A DNA stretch of 64,000 nucleotides, taken from Reyranella sp. GTDB lineage: Bacteria > Pseudomonadota > Alphaproteobacteria > Reyranellales > Reyranellaceae. This document shows positions 25,611 through 34,520 of this stretch, in pieces; within the stretch, counting starts at the first letter, position 1, and every line of letters begins with the position of its first letter. The stretch lies in assembly GCF_004297265.1 (NCBI RefSeq), contig NZ_SCUT01000061.1, positions 1 through 64,000 of the forward strand, written 5' to 3'. Below the pieces are notes generated by a model. That model was not told the origin of the DNA, searched no databases, and worked only from the letters and a program-made list of their open reading frames with translations. Made by a program: the position numbers and the translations under genes.

Positions 25611-26800
25611 GCGGCGGCTCCCGGTCGCGCCGCGCCGGCGATCGAACGGTAGAGTTCGGCCATCCGCCGGGCAACGGCAGGCCAGCCATAGTGATCGGTG
25701 ACATGTGCCCGCCCCGCCTCGCCCTGCCGGCGGCAGAGCTCCGGGTCGGCGAACATCACCCGCAAGCCCGTGGCAATGGCGGAAGGCGTCGGGTCGACCA
25801 CCAGCCCCGCCTGAGTATCACGCACGATCTCCGACATACCGACATCGGGCGTGGCCAGGACGGGTACGCCCCGCCGCATGGCCTCGAAGGCGGCGATCCC
25901 GAAATTCTCCGACAGCGATGTCATCGCGAAAAGGCGAGCCGCCGCGAACAATGCCTCCTTATCGGCGCCCGAGACATGCCGCGCGATGATCGTCACCCGG
26001 TCGGCGACACCGAGGCGCGCCGCCTCCGACGCCAGGAATGCGGCATGCCCGCCATCGTCGCCGGCCATGACCGCGCGCACCGAAGGCGCCTCGGCAAGGG
26101 CCGCGATCACGCGGTCGAGCCCCTTCTCCCAGCTCAACCGCCCGAACGACAGAACCATCGGACCGCCTGAAATCGCTGCGGCCACATCAGGCGACAGCGC
26201 CGCCTTCGACGGCGGTGGCGGATCGTCGACGCCGTGCGGGATCATCACGATGGGCGGCAGACACCAGCCGAAGCTGGCAATATGCTGCGCCTCGACCGTC
26301 GACGTCGCATGGACCGCCGCGGCAGCCTCCAGATTGGGCCGGTCGATCAGACGGATCCAGGCTTCCTTGACCCATCGGCTCTTCCGCCGGATCAGCTCGG
26401 GCACGAGCATGCCTCTCGGCGAGATCACGTAGGGGATTCCATGAGCGCGCGCCGCGCGGGCGCCGGCGAGGATCGGCCACAGGAATACCGAATGCAGGTG
26501 CACGGCGTCGAAGCCCGCGATCGATGCCGCGAGGGCTCGCCCCATCGGCGGAGACCAGTAGAGCCGGCGCAGCACGCGGCTGGGAAAGTAGGTGACCTTC
26601 ACCCCTTCGACGTCGACCGGAGTCATCAGCGGCACATCGCTATCCGACGGGCCGTCGACGCTGGTGGTGAACACCTGCACGTCATGACCGGCCGCGGCGA
26701 GTTCCCGGCAAAGCGCATGGACGGAACGGATCGGCCCGCCATATCTCACCGCCGGCAGATAGGTCGGAACGACGTGAAGAAGGCGCAACGGCTCGTCCAC
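25607..26800 (-). CDS. GT4 family glycosyltransferase
   Basis: The start is uncertain. GTG 26800 (397 residues, VDEPLRLLHVVPTYLPAVRYGG) fits the usual first strand and avoids overlap with the divergent deacetylase gene at 26872. Family marks include RYGGPIRSVHALCRELAAAGHDV, VHLHSVFLWPILAGARAA, YVISPRGMLVPEL, VLSFGRLSWEKGLDRVIAAL, SLSENFGIAAFEAMRRGVPVLATP and a retained EX7E-type motif. The enzyme is a retaining GT-B glycosyltransferase for the surface glycan. It is the first gene of a two-gene minus-strand operon. Confidence 0.87.
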   Translation of the reverse strand: MDEPLRLLHVVPTYLPAVRYGGPIRSVHALCRELAAAGHDVQVFTTSVDGPSDSDVPLMTPVDVEGVKVTYFPSRVLRRLYWSPPMGRALAASIAGFDAVHLHSVFLWPILAGARAARAHGIPYVISPRGMLVPELIRRKSRWVKEAWIRLIDRPNLEAAAAVHATSTVEAQHIASFGWCLPPIVMIPHGVDDPPPPSKAALSPDVAAAISGGPMVLSFGRLSWEKGLDRVIAALAEAPSVRAVMAGDDGGHAAFLASEAARLGVADRVTIIARHVSGADKEALFAAARLFAMTSLSENFGIAAFEAMRRGVPVLATPDVGMSEIVRDTQAGLVVDPTPSAIATGLRVMFADPELCRRQGEAGRAHVTDHYGWPAVARRMAELYRSIAGAARPGAAA

Positions 26801-26871
26801 TGATTCGCAAGGGCTTGATGTACCGTGGCAATTGATAGCATAGGTGTTGCAGGAATGGGCTCCGCGATCGA

Positions 26872-27915
26872 ATGAAGCTCCGAATAGATTTCCGGCCGTC
26901 GATCGTCGTGGCGTTGCTCGCCGCAGTCGCCTTCCTGTTCTGGCTGGCAACGCGCATTCCGGGCGTCTTCTGGTTCGCCCTGCCCTTCGCGCTCTTCTAT
27001 TCGGTGCTGGTGGCCCTCGCCGCTCTCGCCCTGCTGCGAACCCGCATGATCGAGCGCTGGATGGACTGGGACGAGCCGGGCCGGCTGTTGATCCTGGCCC
27101 CTCACGAAGATGACTGCGTCATCTCCGCCGGCGGGCTCGGCCTGCGCAACGGCCGCCTGGGCGGCATCACGCGCGTGGTCTATCTGGCGCGGGATGAAAC
27201 GCCCGACCTGCCCGAGCGGCGCGAGGCGGAAGCGCGCGGCGCCTGGAGGGTCGCCGGCCTCGGCGAGGACGACCTGCTCTTCTTCGACCTCATGCCACCG
27301 CTCAAAAGTCGCGATCCGGAGAAACTGCGCAAGGCTGCTGCGGTCCTGCGCGGCGTCATCGACGAATTCAACCCGACCGTGCTCGTCATGCCGGCTTTCG
27401 AGGGCGGGCACGTCCATCACGACATGGTTGCGGCGTTGATCGACCGGCTGCTCACACCGGCCGACCGGTTCGCGGTGTTCGAGGCGCCCGAATACAGCCC
27501 GTATGCCTCGTTCGTGAACACGCCTCACCGCATCCTGGCCCTTGCCGCGCGCTGGCTGTTCGGCCTCGTCGCTTACAACGGCCCCCCGGACGGCGTCGAC
27601 GGACGCACGATCCTGAAGCTCCGCATGTCGCCGCGGGAACTGGCTGACAAGCGGCGCATGCTGGCCGCCTTCGTGAGCCAGAATGCCCCCTCCCTGGTGA
27701 CGACGCGCGGCTATCCCGACCGGTTGATCGCATGCGCGAGGAACCTCCACCGGCGCCGCCCCTTCGATTTCGACCGTTCCTATCTGCGCCTCGTGCTGGC
27801 CCTGCGCCGTCGCCTGCCGGCCCGTCTCGTTGACCGGATCCTCCCGGTTCAGCTCGGTACGATCGGCCGCATGGGGACGATCACCGACTGGGACGCCGAA
27901 TGGGGCAAGGCATGA
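26872..27915 (+). CDS. Membrane-anchored PIG-L/LmbE family deacetylase
   Basis: The protein has 347 residues from ATG 26872. Two N-terminal hydrophobic helices (about 11-28 and 32-55) are followed by a PIG-L domain. The zinc site has APHEDD (Pro76 to Asp81) and a distal HVHHD motif. Family members remove N-acetyl groups from GlcNAc attached to lipids or small molecules (GlcNAc-PI, mycothiol and lincosamide precursors, teicoplanin). The membrane anchor suggests a lipid-linked sugar substrate. The gene starts a plus-strand trio inside a minus-strand glycosyltransferase series, so the substrate is probably a glycan or glycolipid built here. Confidence 0.88.
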   Translation: MKLRIDFRPSIVVALLAAVAFLFWLATRIPGVFWFALPFALFYSVLVALAALALLRTRMIERWMDWDEPGRLLILAPHEDDCVISAGGLGLRNGRLGGITRVVYLARDETPDLPERREAEARGAWRVAGLGEDDLLFFDLMPPLKSRDPEKLRKAAAVLRGVIDEFNPTVLVMPAFEGGHVHHDMVAALIDRLLTPADRFAVFEAPEYSPYASFVNTPHRILALAARWLFGLVAYNGPPDGVDGRTILKLRMSPRELADKRRMLAAFVSQNAPSLVTTRGYPDRLIACARNLHRRRPFDFDRSYLRLVLALRRRLPARLVDRILPVQLGTIGRMGTITDWDAEWGKA

Positions 27916-28712
27916 CCGGCCCGGCCGCGGACCTCACCCACGCCGCTTACGAGTCGCCGGACATCGTGGCGCTCTATGCCCGGCCCGACGGGCTGCAGAA
28001 GCCGGAGGAGACGCTGCTGGCGCAGCTCCGTCCCTCGCTCGGCACGATGGACATGCTCGACATCGGCGTCGGCGGAGGACGAACCACCCGCCACTTCGCC
28101 CCGCTCGCCAGGACCTATCTCGGCGTGGACTATTCGGCCGCCATGATCGCGCACTGCAGGCTGGCGTTCCCGTCTTTCCGGTTCGCTGTCGCCGATGCCC
28201 GCCACCTCGGGTTCGCGGCGGATGAGAGCTACGACTTCGTCCTCTTCAGCTACAACGGCATCGACCATCTCGACCGGGCCGAACGCTTGACCGTGCTGGG
28301 CGAGATGCGCCGCGTCCTGAAGCCCGGCGGCCTGATGGTCTTCTCCAGCCACAACTCGAACTATCTCCCCTCGATCGTCGACCGTTTCCGCTTCCGCATC
28401 CACAGCAGCGTGCGCGAGACGTTGCGATCGTTGAAATGGTCCAGCGTGTTCTGGGCGAAGAACGGCCTGCTGCAGTACCGCATGCCGCTCGCCTCGGGTC
28501 GCGTCCACGACGGCACTCATTCGTTCCGGTCAGCGGCCCTCTACTATGTCCGGCCCGACATCGGCGTGGCCGAGCTCCGCCACCTGGGCATGGTGGACAT
28601 CGCCTGTGCCGGCAACGAGAGCGGCGAGTTCCTGGCGGGCGACGATCCGCGGCTGCGCCAGGATCCCAATCCGTGGATCTACTACATGTCGCGCAAGCCG
28701 GGACGCACCTGA
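27912..28712 (+). CDS. Class I SAM-dependent methyltransferase
   Basis: The start is chosen as ATG 27912, which overlaps the deacetylase stop (ATGA), giving 266 residues; ATG 27900 is also in frame. The SAM loop is DIGVGGGRTT (50-59), followed by GVDYSAAMI, FAVADARHLGF and the Methyltransf_11/25 pattern DFVLFSYNGIDHLD. The C-terminal part (SNYLPSIVDRFRFRIHSSV...) resembles methyltransferases of surface polysaccharide loci. It is co-transcribed with the PIG-L and acyltransferase genes. Methylation of a sugar or lipid of the glycoconjugate is likely; the target is unknown. Confidence 0.86.
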   Translation: MTGPAADLTHAAYESPDIVALYARPDGLQKPEETLLAQLRPSLGTMDMLDIGVGGGRTTRHFAPLARTYLGVDYSAAMIAHCRLAFPSFRFAVADARHLGFAADESYDFVLFSYNGIDHLDRAERLTVLGEMRRVLKPGGLMVFSSHNSNYLPSIVDRFRFRIHSSVRETLRSLKWSSVFWAKNGLLQYRMPLASGRVHDGTHSFRSAALYYVRPDIGVAELRHLGMVDIACAGNESGEFLAGDDPRLRQDPNPWIYYMSRKPGRT

Positions 28713-28713
28713 C

Positions 28714-29835
28714 ATGGCCCTGTCGGTTGAGCTCGTCACGTCGGTCGAAGCGTTCGAACGCCTGCGGACGGAGTGGAACGAGCTGGCCGACGCGATGGAA
28801 TTCCCGGAGATCTTCTATCGCTGGGAATGGAGCTTCCTCTTCTTCCGGCACTGCCGGGCCGGCGACGGGCTGTTCATCGTCGTGGCGCGCAATGCCGCCA
28901 CCGGCCGGATCGCGGCCCTCGCGCCGCTATGCCTTCGCCGCACACGATCGTTCGGCATCGGAGTCACGGTGGCCGAGACGATCGTCGCAGGGCTGGCCGA
29001 CTATCAGAATTTCCTGGTGCGAGCGGGCGTCCACCGGGGCCGCGCCGTCAACGCGATCCTGGACTTCCTCAGGGTCCACGCCGATCGTTGGCACGTCCTC
29101 GATCTCCAGCAGTTCTGCAGCCGCGATCCGACGACGTTCCAGATCGTGAATGCAGCGCAGGCGCATCATGACTGGACGGTACGTACGCATATGCTGACGC
29201 CGGTGGCGGTGCGCGACCTCAGGCCGGGGCGCGCGATCGAGGACACCGGCCGGCTGCGCCGCATCCGCCGCCGGCTCGAGGCGCTACCGGCGCGCGGCTT
29301 GGAGGTACGGGTCGCCTGCAGCGACTTCGAGACGCTCTGGCCGGCCTTTCGCGCCCTGCACATCCGGACCTGGCCCGGCAGTCCTCTGGGGCGGGAAAAG
29401 GACGGGAAATTCTTCGAGGCGCTGGTCGCCAGCGAAGGCATGCGAGGTCACCTCGATCTCTCCGTCGTGATGTCAGAGGGCAAGATCGCGGCGGCGCATT
29501 TCGGGTTCATCGATGACCGGAAGGCCTACTACTACATGCCGGCGCGCGATCGGGCGTTCCGGCGCGACCGCGTCGGCGCGGTGCTGCTGCTGGCACTCGT
29601 CGATCACTACGCAAAGACGCGAACGAAGTTCGATTTCATGCGCACCCTGGGCGCCTACAAGACCTGGTACACCGACACGATCGACGTGAACTACCGGATC
29701 GTCATCCACGCCAACGCAAGCTTCAGGGCCTTTGCCTACGGCCTGTTCGACGTTGCACGCCGCTTCCTCGTGGAACTCGGACTGCCGCGCGCGTTGCTTC
29801 GTTTGCTGACGGGGAGACGGCCCGCGCACCGGTAA
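28714..29835 (+). CDS. CelD/FemAB-like GNAT-superfamily acyltransferase
   Basis: This 373-residue protein starts at ATG 28714, 2 nt after the methyltransferase stop. It has the two-lobed layout of the Acetyltransf_6 (CelD/BcsL, FemAB-related) family: an N-terminal lobe with WNELADAMEFPEIFYRWEW and a C-terminal lobe with KIAAAHFGFIDDRKAYYYMPARD, then GAVLLLALVDHYA and FDFMRTLGAYKTWYTD. Members N- or O-acylate sugars, polysaccharides or aminoacyl-linked substrates. One inference is N-acylation of a deacetylated aminosugar made by the upstream PIG-L protein. N-acylation of a sphingoid-type amine is an alternative. Confidence 0.85.
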   Translation: MALSVELVTSVEAFERLRTEWNELADAMEFPEIFYRWEWSFLFFRHCRAGDGLFIVVARNAATGRIAALAPLCLRRTRSFGIGVTVAETIVAGLADYQNFLVRAGVHRGRAVNAILDFLRVHADRWHVLDLQQFCSRDPTTFQIVNAAQAHHDWTVRTHMLTPVAVRDLRPGRAIEDTGRLRRIRRRLEALPARGLEVRVACSDFETLWPAFRALHIRTWPGSPLGREKDGKFFEALVASEGMRGHLDLSVVMSEGKIAAAHFGFIDDRKAYYYMPARDRAFRRDRVGAVLLLALVDHYAKTRTKFDFMRTLGAYKTWYTDTIDVNYRIVIHANASFRAFAYGLFDVARRFLVELGLPRALLRLLTGRRPAHR

Positions 29836-30042
29836 GTTGGGCAGTGTGCATGCGAATTCGACCGTATTCCGCACCTGCGAAGTACAGAATCGCCCCCGGA
29901 GCGCTTTTTCCTTTCGTTGGTTTCGTTTATTTCTTTCGTTTCGGTTGCGGCCCCACGAATGCAACCGAGTCGCAGTGTCGGAACGAGCACAGGATCGATG
30001 GCGAGGCGGACGCGCTCGCCGTTGATCGGCCCCTGATTCAAA

Positions 30043-31041
30043 TCATACCGCTCTGGGACCGTATTTGTCGACCAGCGCCAGATAGGCCATTGCCTGGCCT
30101 TCGAGCGTGAAATTCTCGGCGATCATCTCGCGTGGCGCATAGAGGCCGGCCTCGACGCCGAACCAGAACTTGTCGAAGGATGGCAGGAGGTCGCTGCCGC
30201 CCTTGAATTTCATGCCGCATCGCTCATCCCAGTACGGCACCGATGTCACCGGCCCGAATCGCACGAGATGCGGCGCGTATTTCGGGTCCTTCCACAATCC
30301 GCCATGGTCCCACGCAAGGAGCGGAACGTCCGAAGCCAGCATCTGCTGGGCGGCCAGGCCCTGCGTCTCGTGATGGCTGAGGTAGATCATGGCCCGTGTA
30401 CGCCGGCTGAGGTCGTGCAACCGTTCCTCGCGGTAGAATCCGTAGCGAAGTGTCTGCACGGTGAGGCGGCGGCGCCGGAGTTCGTCGAGCAACGGCTCGA
30501 CGATGGTGCGCATGTAGCGGCTGCGATGCCGGGCCACCTTGTCGTAGATCAGGACGTCGACGTCCTTGTTCGCACGCTTCGAGGGGGACCAGCGATCGGT
30601 GTCGATGCCGGCAGGCCAGACGCTGATACTGCCCGGCCAGACCGCCGAGAACATCCGCTCGACCCAGGGGCTCGGTACCAGGATGCGGCATATCCTGCGG
30701 CGGCGCAGCAGGTCCGGATCGTCGCTGGGATGATTGTAGATCGACGTGCCGAACAGGATGGGGGTTTCCAGCGGAATCTTCGCCAGCACGTGCGGCTGGC
30801 CGACCACACACGCCAGTTCGTGCGGATTCTCGCGGATATGCCCATAGTCATTGACGCGGTACGGCACGTTCAGACGGTCGAGGCCCGCGCACAGGTTGAG
30901 GTAGACGCGCATCGTCCCGCCGGGTTGCTTCGGACCGCGCAGCGCCCAGCGCACCATGCGCCGCGGATAGCGGTCGAAAGGTACCCATCGGTCGGAATCG
31001 GGCTCTTCATAGAAGAGATTGAGGGGCGCGCGTGAAGGCAC
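30043..31041 (-). CDS. Glycosyltransferase, GT-B fold (GT1/GT4-like)
   Basis: The protein is 332 residues from GTG 31041, which shares one base with the upstream stop (TAGTG); GTG 31050 would add three residues. It resembles the short group-1 family seen in EPS loci: TMRVYLNLCAGLDRLNVPYRVNDY, PILFGTSIYNHPSDDPD, VPSPWVERMFSAVWPGSISVWPAGID, then IYDKVARHRSRYM and YLSHHETQGLAAQQMLASDVPLLAWD. HETQGLAAQQ matches the donor-site EX7E region. It is the last gene of a long minus-strand glycosyltransferase operon. Substrates are unknown. Confidence 0.82.
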   Translation of the reverse strand: MPSRAPLNLFYEEPDSDRWVPFDRYPRRMVRWALRGPKQPGGTMRVYLNLCAGLDRLNVPYRVNDYGHIRENPHELACVVGQPHVLAKIPLETPILFGTSIYNHPSDDPDLLRRRRICRILVPSPWVERMFSAVWPGSISVWPAGIDTDRWSPSKRANKDVDVLIYDKVARHRSRYMRTIVEPLLDELRRRRLTVQTLRYGFYREERLHDLSRRTRAMIYLSHHETQGLAAQQMLASDVPLLAWDHGGLWKDPKYAPHLVRFGPVTSVPYWDERCGMKFKGGSDLLPSFDKFWFGVEAGLYAPREMIAENFTLEGQAMAYLALVDKYGPRAV

Positions 31042-32435
31042 TAGGACCACGCCCCGGCAGTTTGCGGCCGACCGGCCATGATCTCGCGGTAGAGCTTGGC
31101 CATGTCCGACGCAACATCGTCGATCGACCGCGTCCGACGCATGTTGCTCGACAACCGCGCCACCTCGGCACGATCGGTGGCGGCGACCCGGATCGCTTCA
31201 GCCCACGGCCCGGGATCGTCGAACGGCAACAGCCAACCGTCGACACCATGATGGACGCGCTCGGAAATGCCGCCGAGATCGGCACCCATCACCGGGATGC
31301 CGAGCGCCCGCGCCTCCTGCACGACGATCGGCCCCGTCTCCATGTAGCGTGACGGCACTGCAAGCACGTCGATGTCCGCCAGGAACTCCGGCACCTTTTC
31401 GTGCTCGACCAGTCCCATCAGCTGGATGCGGGGATCCTTCCGGGCCGCCTCCTCCATTCGGCGGGTAAAGCGGGCGTCCTGGCCGACGCCGGCAATCCGC
31501 AGGAGGACCGGCAGGTCGGCGGGCAGCTCGGCCAGCGCGCGCACGAGCAAGTCGGCGCCCTTGTAGCGCTCCAGCCGGCCGAGGAAGCCGATCACGATCT
31601 GCCGGCGATCGACACCCTGCAGCGGCCGGGGCTTGCGGTCGGAGAACTCCGCACTGGCCGACTGCCCCGACACCACCACCTTCTCGGGCGGAATCGCATT
31701 CTCGGCCAGCGCGGCACGCACCCATTCGCTGGGCGCCACGATGCGTTCGCTGAGCGTGGCCATCGAACGCAGCTGCCGCGCTTTCGTGGCTGCGGCCGCC
31801 CGCGCCGAGAGCAGGGTCGCCGCGCGCGGGGACAGGCGCGAGATCACGCTGTCGGTGACATCCCATCGTGGCAACTGCGCCACGAGATAGGCTGCCGGCG
31901 ACGGCAGGCCACGGTCGAGCGCCCAGCACCGCGCGCAACGGCGGTCGTCGATACGGCCATCGCACGGGCGTTCGTCGTTGAGCAGCATCGTGCCGCGCAT
32001 GCAGATCGGCGACGGCACGTGCATCGTGACGACGCTGGGAATGTCCATCCGCGCCACCTGCCGGAGATGACGCAGGCCGGCGCCGCTCGTCCAGGAATGC
32101 AGGTGGAACAGGTCCGGTCTCGTGGCCTCCACGATCTCCTGGAACATGGTGCGCCGCCTGCGCACGTCCCTGTCGGTGACGCGCTGGATCTCGGGCGCAT
32201 CGATCGGATAGCGGACGACTTCCACGCCGTTCCACGAATACCGGTCATAGGTGCCGTCGGTCGCGGCGATGATCGAGCCGTCCATCGAATGCCGTGACAG
32301 CGCCGTCACCAGGTCGCGCACATAGACCTCGGTGCCGCCGGTCGAGTCCGGGAAATAGAAGCCGACACAGTGTACGATGCGAAGCCGCTTGCCCTCCTCG
32401 GTCGCTACCGGCCTGCCGACAGCCTCGGAAGTCAT
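31041..32435 (-). CDS. GT4 family glycosyltransferase
   Basis: The protein has 464 residues from ATG 32435, which overlaps the upstream stop (ATGA); the in-frame extension further upstream lies inside the neighbouring gene and looks non-coding. It has HCVGFYFPDSTGGTEVYVRDL, LFHLHSWTSGAGLRHL, VVTMHVPSPICMRGTM, ERIVAPSEWVRAAL, IGFLGRLERYKGADLLVRAL and VLAVPSRYMETGPIVVQEARALG. A Cys-rich segment (CDGRIDDRRCARCW) in the middle recurs in this subfamily and may bind metal. Retaining GT-B chemistry is expected; the sugar is unknown. Confidence 0.88.
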   Translation of the reverse strand: MTSEAVGRPVATEEGKRLRIVHCVGFYFPDSTGGTEVYVRDLVTALSRHSMDGSIIAATDGTYDRYSWNGVEVVRYPIDAPEIQRVTDRDVRRRRTMFQEIVEATRPDLFHLHSWTSGAGLRHLRQVARMDIPSVVTMHVPSPICMRGTMLLNDERPCDGRIDDRRCARCWALDRGLPSPAAYLVAQLPRWDVTDSVISRLSPRAATLLSARAAAATKARQLRSMATLSERIVAPSEWVRAALAENAIPPEKVVVSGQSASAEFSDRKPRPLQGVDRRQIVIGFLGRLERYKGADLLVRALAELPADLPVLLRIAGVGQDARFTRRMEEAARKDPRIQLMGLVEHEKVPEFLADIDVLAVPSRYMETGPIVVQEARALGIPVMGADLGGISERVHHGVDGWLLPFDDPGPWAEAIRVAATDRAEVARLSSNMRRTRSIDDVASDMAKLYREIMAGRPQTAGAWS

Positions 32436-33355
32436 TGCTGCAACTTCCTGAGCCGCAGCAGCCGTTCCGTGGTCGCAAAGCCCAGCAATCTGTAGGCAAG
32501 GGCCAGGGCCGGACGCACTGGCGGCACAAAACCGGGATCGAGCCGGTAGATCCAGTCGACGACTTCCGCCGCTTCCTGCGGATAGGCTCGCGCGAACGCC
32601 CGCACATTGGGCCACAGCATGCGAATGGCGGCGCGCTTGCGGCGGAGCGTGAGTTCGCCGCGCGCCTCGAGCAGGCCGAGCGTCTTGCGGTAGATCGAGA
32701 TGTGGGTCCAGTAGCCGAGGTCGCGCCTGAAGCCCGACGTATGCTGCAAACGCCCGCCGGCATGGCGCCGGTGAACGAAGGCCGGCTCGCGGTAGACCGC
32801 CAGGCACGGCCGGCGCAGTGCGACCTCGAGGATGAACAGCCGGTCGTCGCGCAACGCGAAGTCCTGCCGGTGCGGGATGCCGCGGATGAGATCGCGGCGG
32901 AACAGGAAGGCCGAATAGTGCGACGACCAGCCTTCGCCCAGCTGCTGGGCGACGAAGTCGTCGCAGTCGGCCCACGCATTGACCCGCCGTTCTCCGGTTT
33001 CGTTGTCGTAGTCCTCGTAGCCCGCGACGACCAGGTCGGCGCCGGTCTCCCGGGCGAGCGCGAGCTGACGCTCGTTGGCATGGTCGCAAAGCCAGTCGTC
33101 GGAATCGAGGAAGCGGACATAGTCGCCGCGCGCGACCTGGAGCGCCGTCTCGACCGCCCAGTCCTTGCCCCAGTTCTCGGTACGGATGGCGACGATGTCC
33201 CGCTGCGCCTGCAGCCAGTCCCAGGTTCCGTCCGTACTTCCGTCGTCGACGACGACGATCTCCACGTTTGCGTCGACGGACCGGCACGACTCGACGGCCT
33301 GCGGCAAGGCCCACAGGCGGTTGAAGGTCGGAATGACGACGGAAATGTCGCTCAC
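32432..33355 (-). CDS. GT2 family glycosyltransferase
   Basis: This 307-residue GT-A enzyme begins at GTG 33355 (VSDISVVIPTFNRLWALPQAV). Core motifs are IVVVDDGSTDGTWDWL and the metal-binding RFLDSDDWL, followed by a C-terminal helical extension. It is coupled by a 4-nt overlap to the GT4 gene downstream and lies 4 bp after the gene upstream. An inverting transferase adding one sugar to a lipid-linked or nascent chain is likely. Confidence 0.88.
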   Translation of the reverse strand: MSDISVVIPTFNRLWALPQAVESCRSVDANVEIVVVDDGSTDGTWDWLQAQRDIVAIRTENWGKDWAVETALQVARGDYVRFLDSDDWLCDHANERQLALARETGADLVVAGYEDYDNETGERRVNAWADCDDFVAQQLGEGWSSHYSAFLFRRDLIRGIPHRQDFALRDDRLFILEVALRRPCLAVYREPAFVHRRHAGGRLQHTSGFRRDLGYWTHISIYRKTLGLLEARGELTLRRKRAAIRMLWPNVRAFARAYPQEAAEVVDWIYRLDPGFVPPVRPALALAYRLLGFATTERLLRLRKLQQ

Positions 33356-33359
33356 GCCG

Positions 33360-34520
33360 TCACCTTAGCCGGTTCCCGGAGGCAAGGGCATCGGCTGCTT
33401 CGAGCAGGCCGTCGGCGGCTCGCGCCGGCGAATAGGTTTCCATGCGCTCGGCCAGCGCGCGGCGCGTCATGCCAATGTCGAGCGCGAGAACCGACGAGAT
33501 TGCCGCCGCCAGTGCCGGCACGTCGTCGAGGGGCGCCACGGCGCCGGTGATCCCCGGCTCGATCAGGTCGGGCCCGCAGCCGACGGCGTCGGACACCACC
33601 GCCGGGACGCCGCAGGCCATGGCTTCGTTGACCACGAGGCCCCAGGTCTCGACCGCGGTCGACGGCAGCACGAGCACGTCGGACGAGGCATAGACCGATG
33701 GCAGTTGGCTCTGGTTGACGAATCCCAGGAACCGCGCATCGACACCGCCGGTTCGGGCGGCCTCCTCCATCCGGCCCCGAAGTTCTCCGGCGCCGGCAAC
33801 GACGAGCTCGACAGGCTGGCCGTCTGCGGAGAGCCGCGAGACGGCCTGCGCGACATCGAGCGGCCGCTTGCTGTCCACCAGCCGGCCGACGAACAGCACG
33901 CGCCGGCGCCCGTCCGCCGCGCGTGGTGTCCGCGCCCCATCGCTCAAGCGCCTGAAGAAATCGTTGTCGACGCAGTGGGGCGAAAAGAACATCCGGCCGG
34001 CCGGCACACCATAGTGTTCGAGATATTCGCGGTTGCGCCGGCCGACATAGAGACAGGCGTCGAACTGTTTCAGCATGTGCGGGAAAACCACGCCCTTGAC
34101 GCGGCCGACCGCCCCGCGGCGCTGGCCCGCGAGCTGCGAATCGCCCCGCACCATGACCGGCACGCGCGCGCGCCGGCACGCCCTCACCGCCTGCCAATAG
34201 GACCGGAGCGACCAACCCGGCACCACGAAAGCATCGAAGCGGCCCTGCGAAATCAGGTCGGCGATCCCTGGCGTGTTGCAGCCCGCAAAGGATTGGGTCG
34301 AAGGCACACGGGCCACGTTCTCCAGGAACCGGTTCTCATAGCCGGACAGGAGATCGACATCCCAGTCGAAGCCGACGCCGTAGCCCGCCTGCCCCTGCCC
34401 GGCTGCGTCCTGCCGGTGGGCGAAGTACACGGTGAGATCGCAGCGCCGCGCAAGTTCGCGGAACAGCGGCGTGTAGTACTGGATCGGATGGCTGGCCAGG
34501 TAGCCGACGCGCCGCCTCAT
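33360..34520 (-). CDS. GT4 family glycosyltransferase
   Basis: The protein has 386 residues. It starts RRRVGYLASHPIQYYTPLFREL, a characteristic opening of a GT4 subfamily in O-antigen and EPS loci. It contains LLYVG-type RRNREYLEHYGV, FFSPHCVDNDFF, VLFVGRLVDSKRPLDVAQAV, DVLVLPSTAVETWGLVVNEAMA and CGVPAVVSDAVGCGPDLI. The ETWGLVVNEA motif is the EX7E donor site. The start codon overlaps the stop of the upstream gene by 4 nt. Confidence 0.89.
   Translation of the reverse strand: MRRRVGYLASHPIQYYTPLFRELARRCDLTVYFAHRQDAAGQGQAGYGVGFDWDVDLLSGYENRFLENVARVPSTQSFAGCNTPGIADLISQGRFDAFVVPGWSLRSYWQAVRACRRARVPVMVRGDSQLAGQRRGAVGRVKGVVFPHMLKQFDACLYVGRRNREYLEHYGVPAGRMFFSPHCVDNDFFRRLSDGARTPRAADGRRRVLFVGRLVDSKRPLDVAQAVSRLSADGQPVELVVAGAGELRGRMEEAARTGGVDARFLGFVNQSQLPSVYASSDVLVLPSTAVETWGLVVNEAMACGVPAVVSDAVGCGPDLIEPGITGAVAPLDDVPALAAAISSVLALDIGMTRRALAERMETYSPARAADGLLEAADALASGNRLR

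Noticed and set aside
29836-30042. Intrinsic terminator or small gene in the T-rich gap between convergent genes
   Set aside because: Although T-rich on the plus strand, no stem of useful length precedes the T-runs, and the short frames across it have no ribosome sites.
32436-33314. An N-terminal extension of ~290 residues for the GT4 gene at 31041-32435
   Set aside because: The extension is the out-of-frame reading of the GT2 gene; the ATG at 32435 overlaps the GT2 stop and gives a normal GT4 N-terminus.
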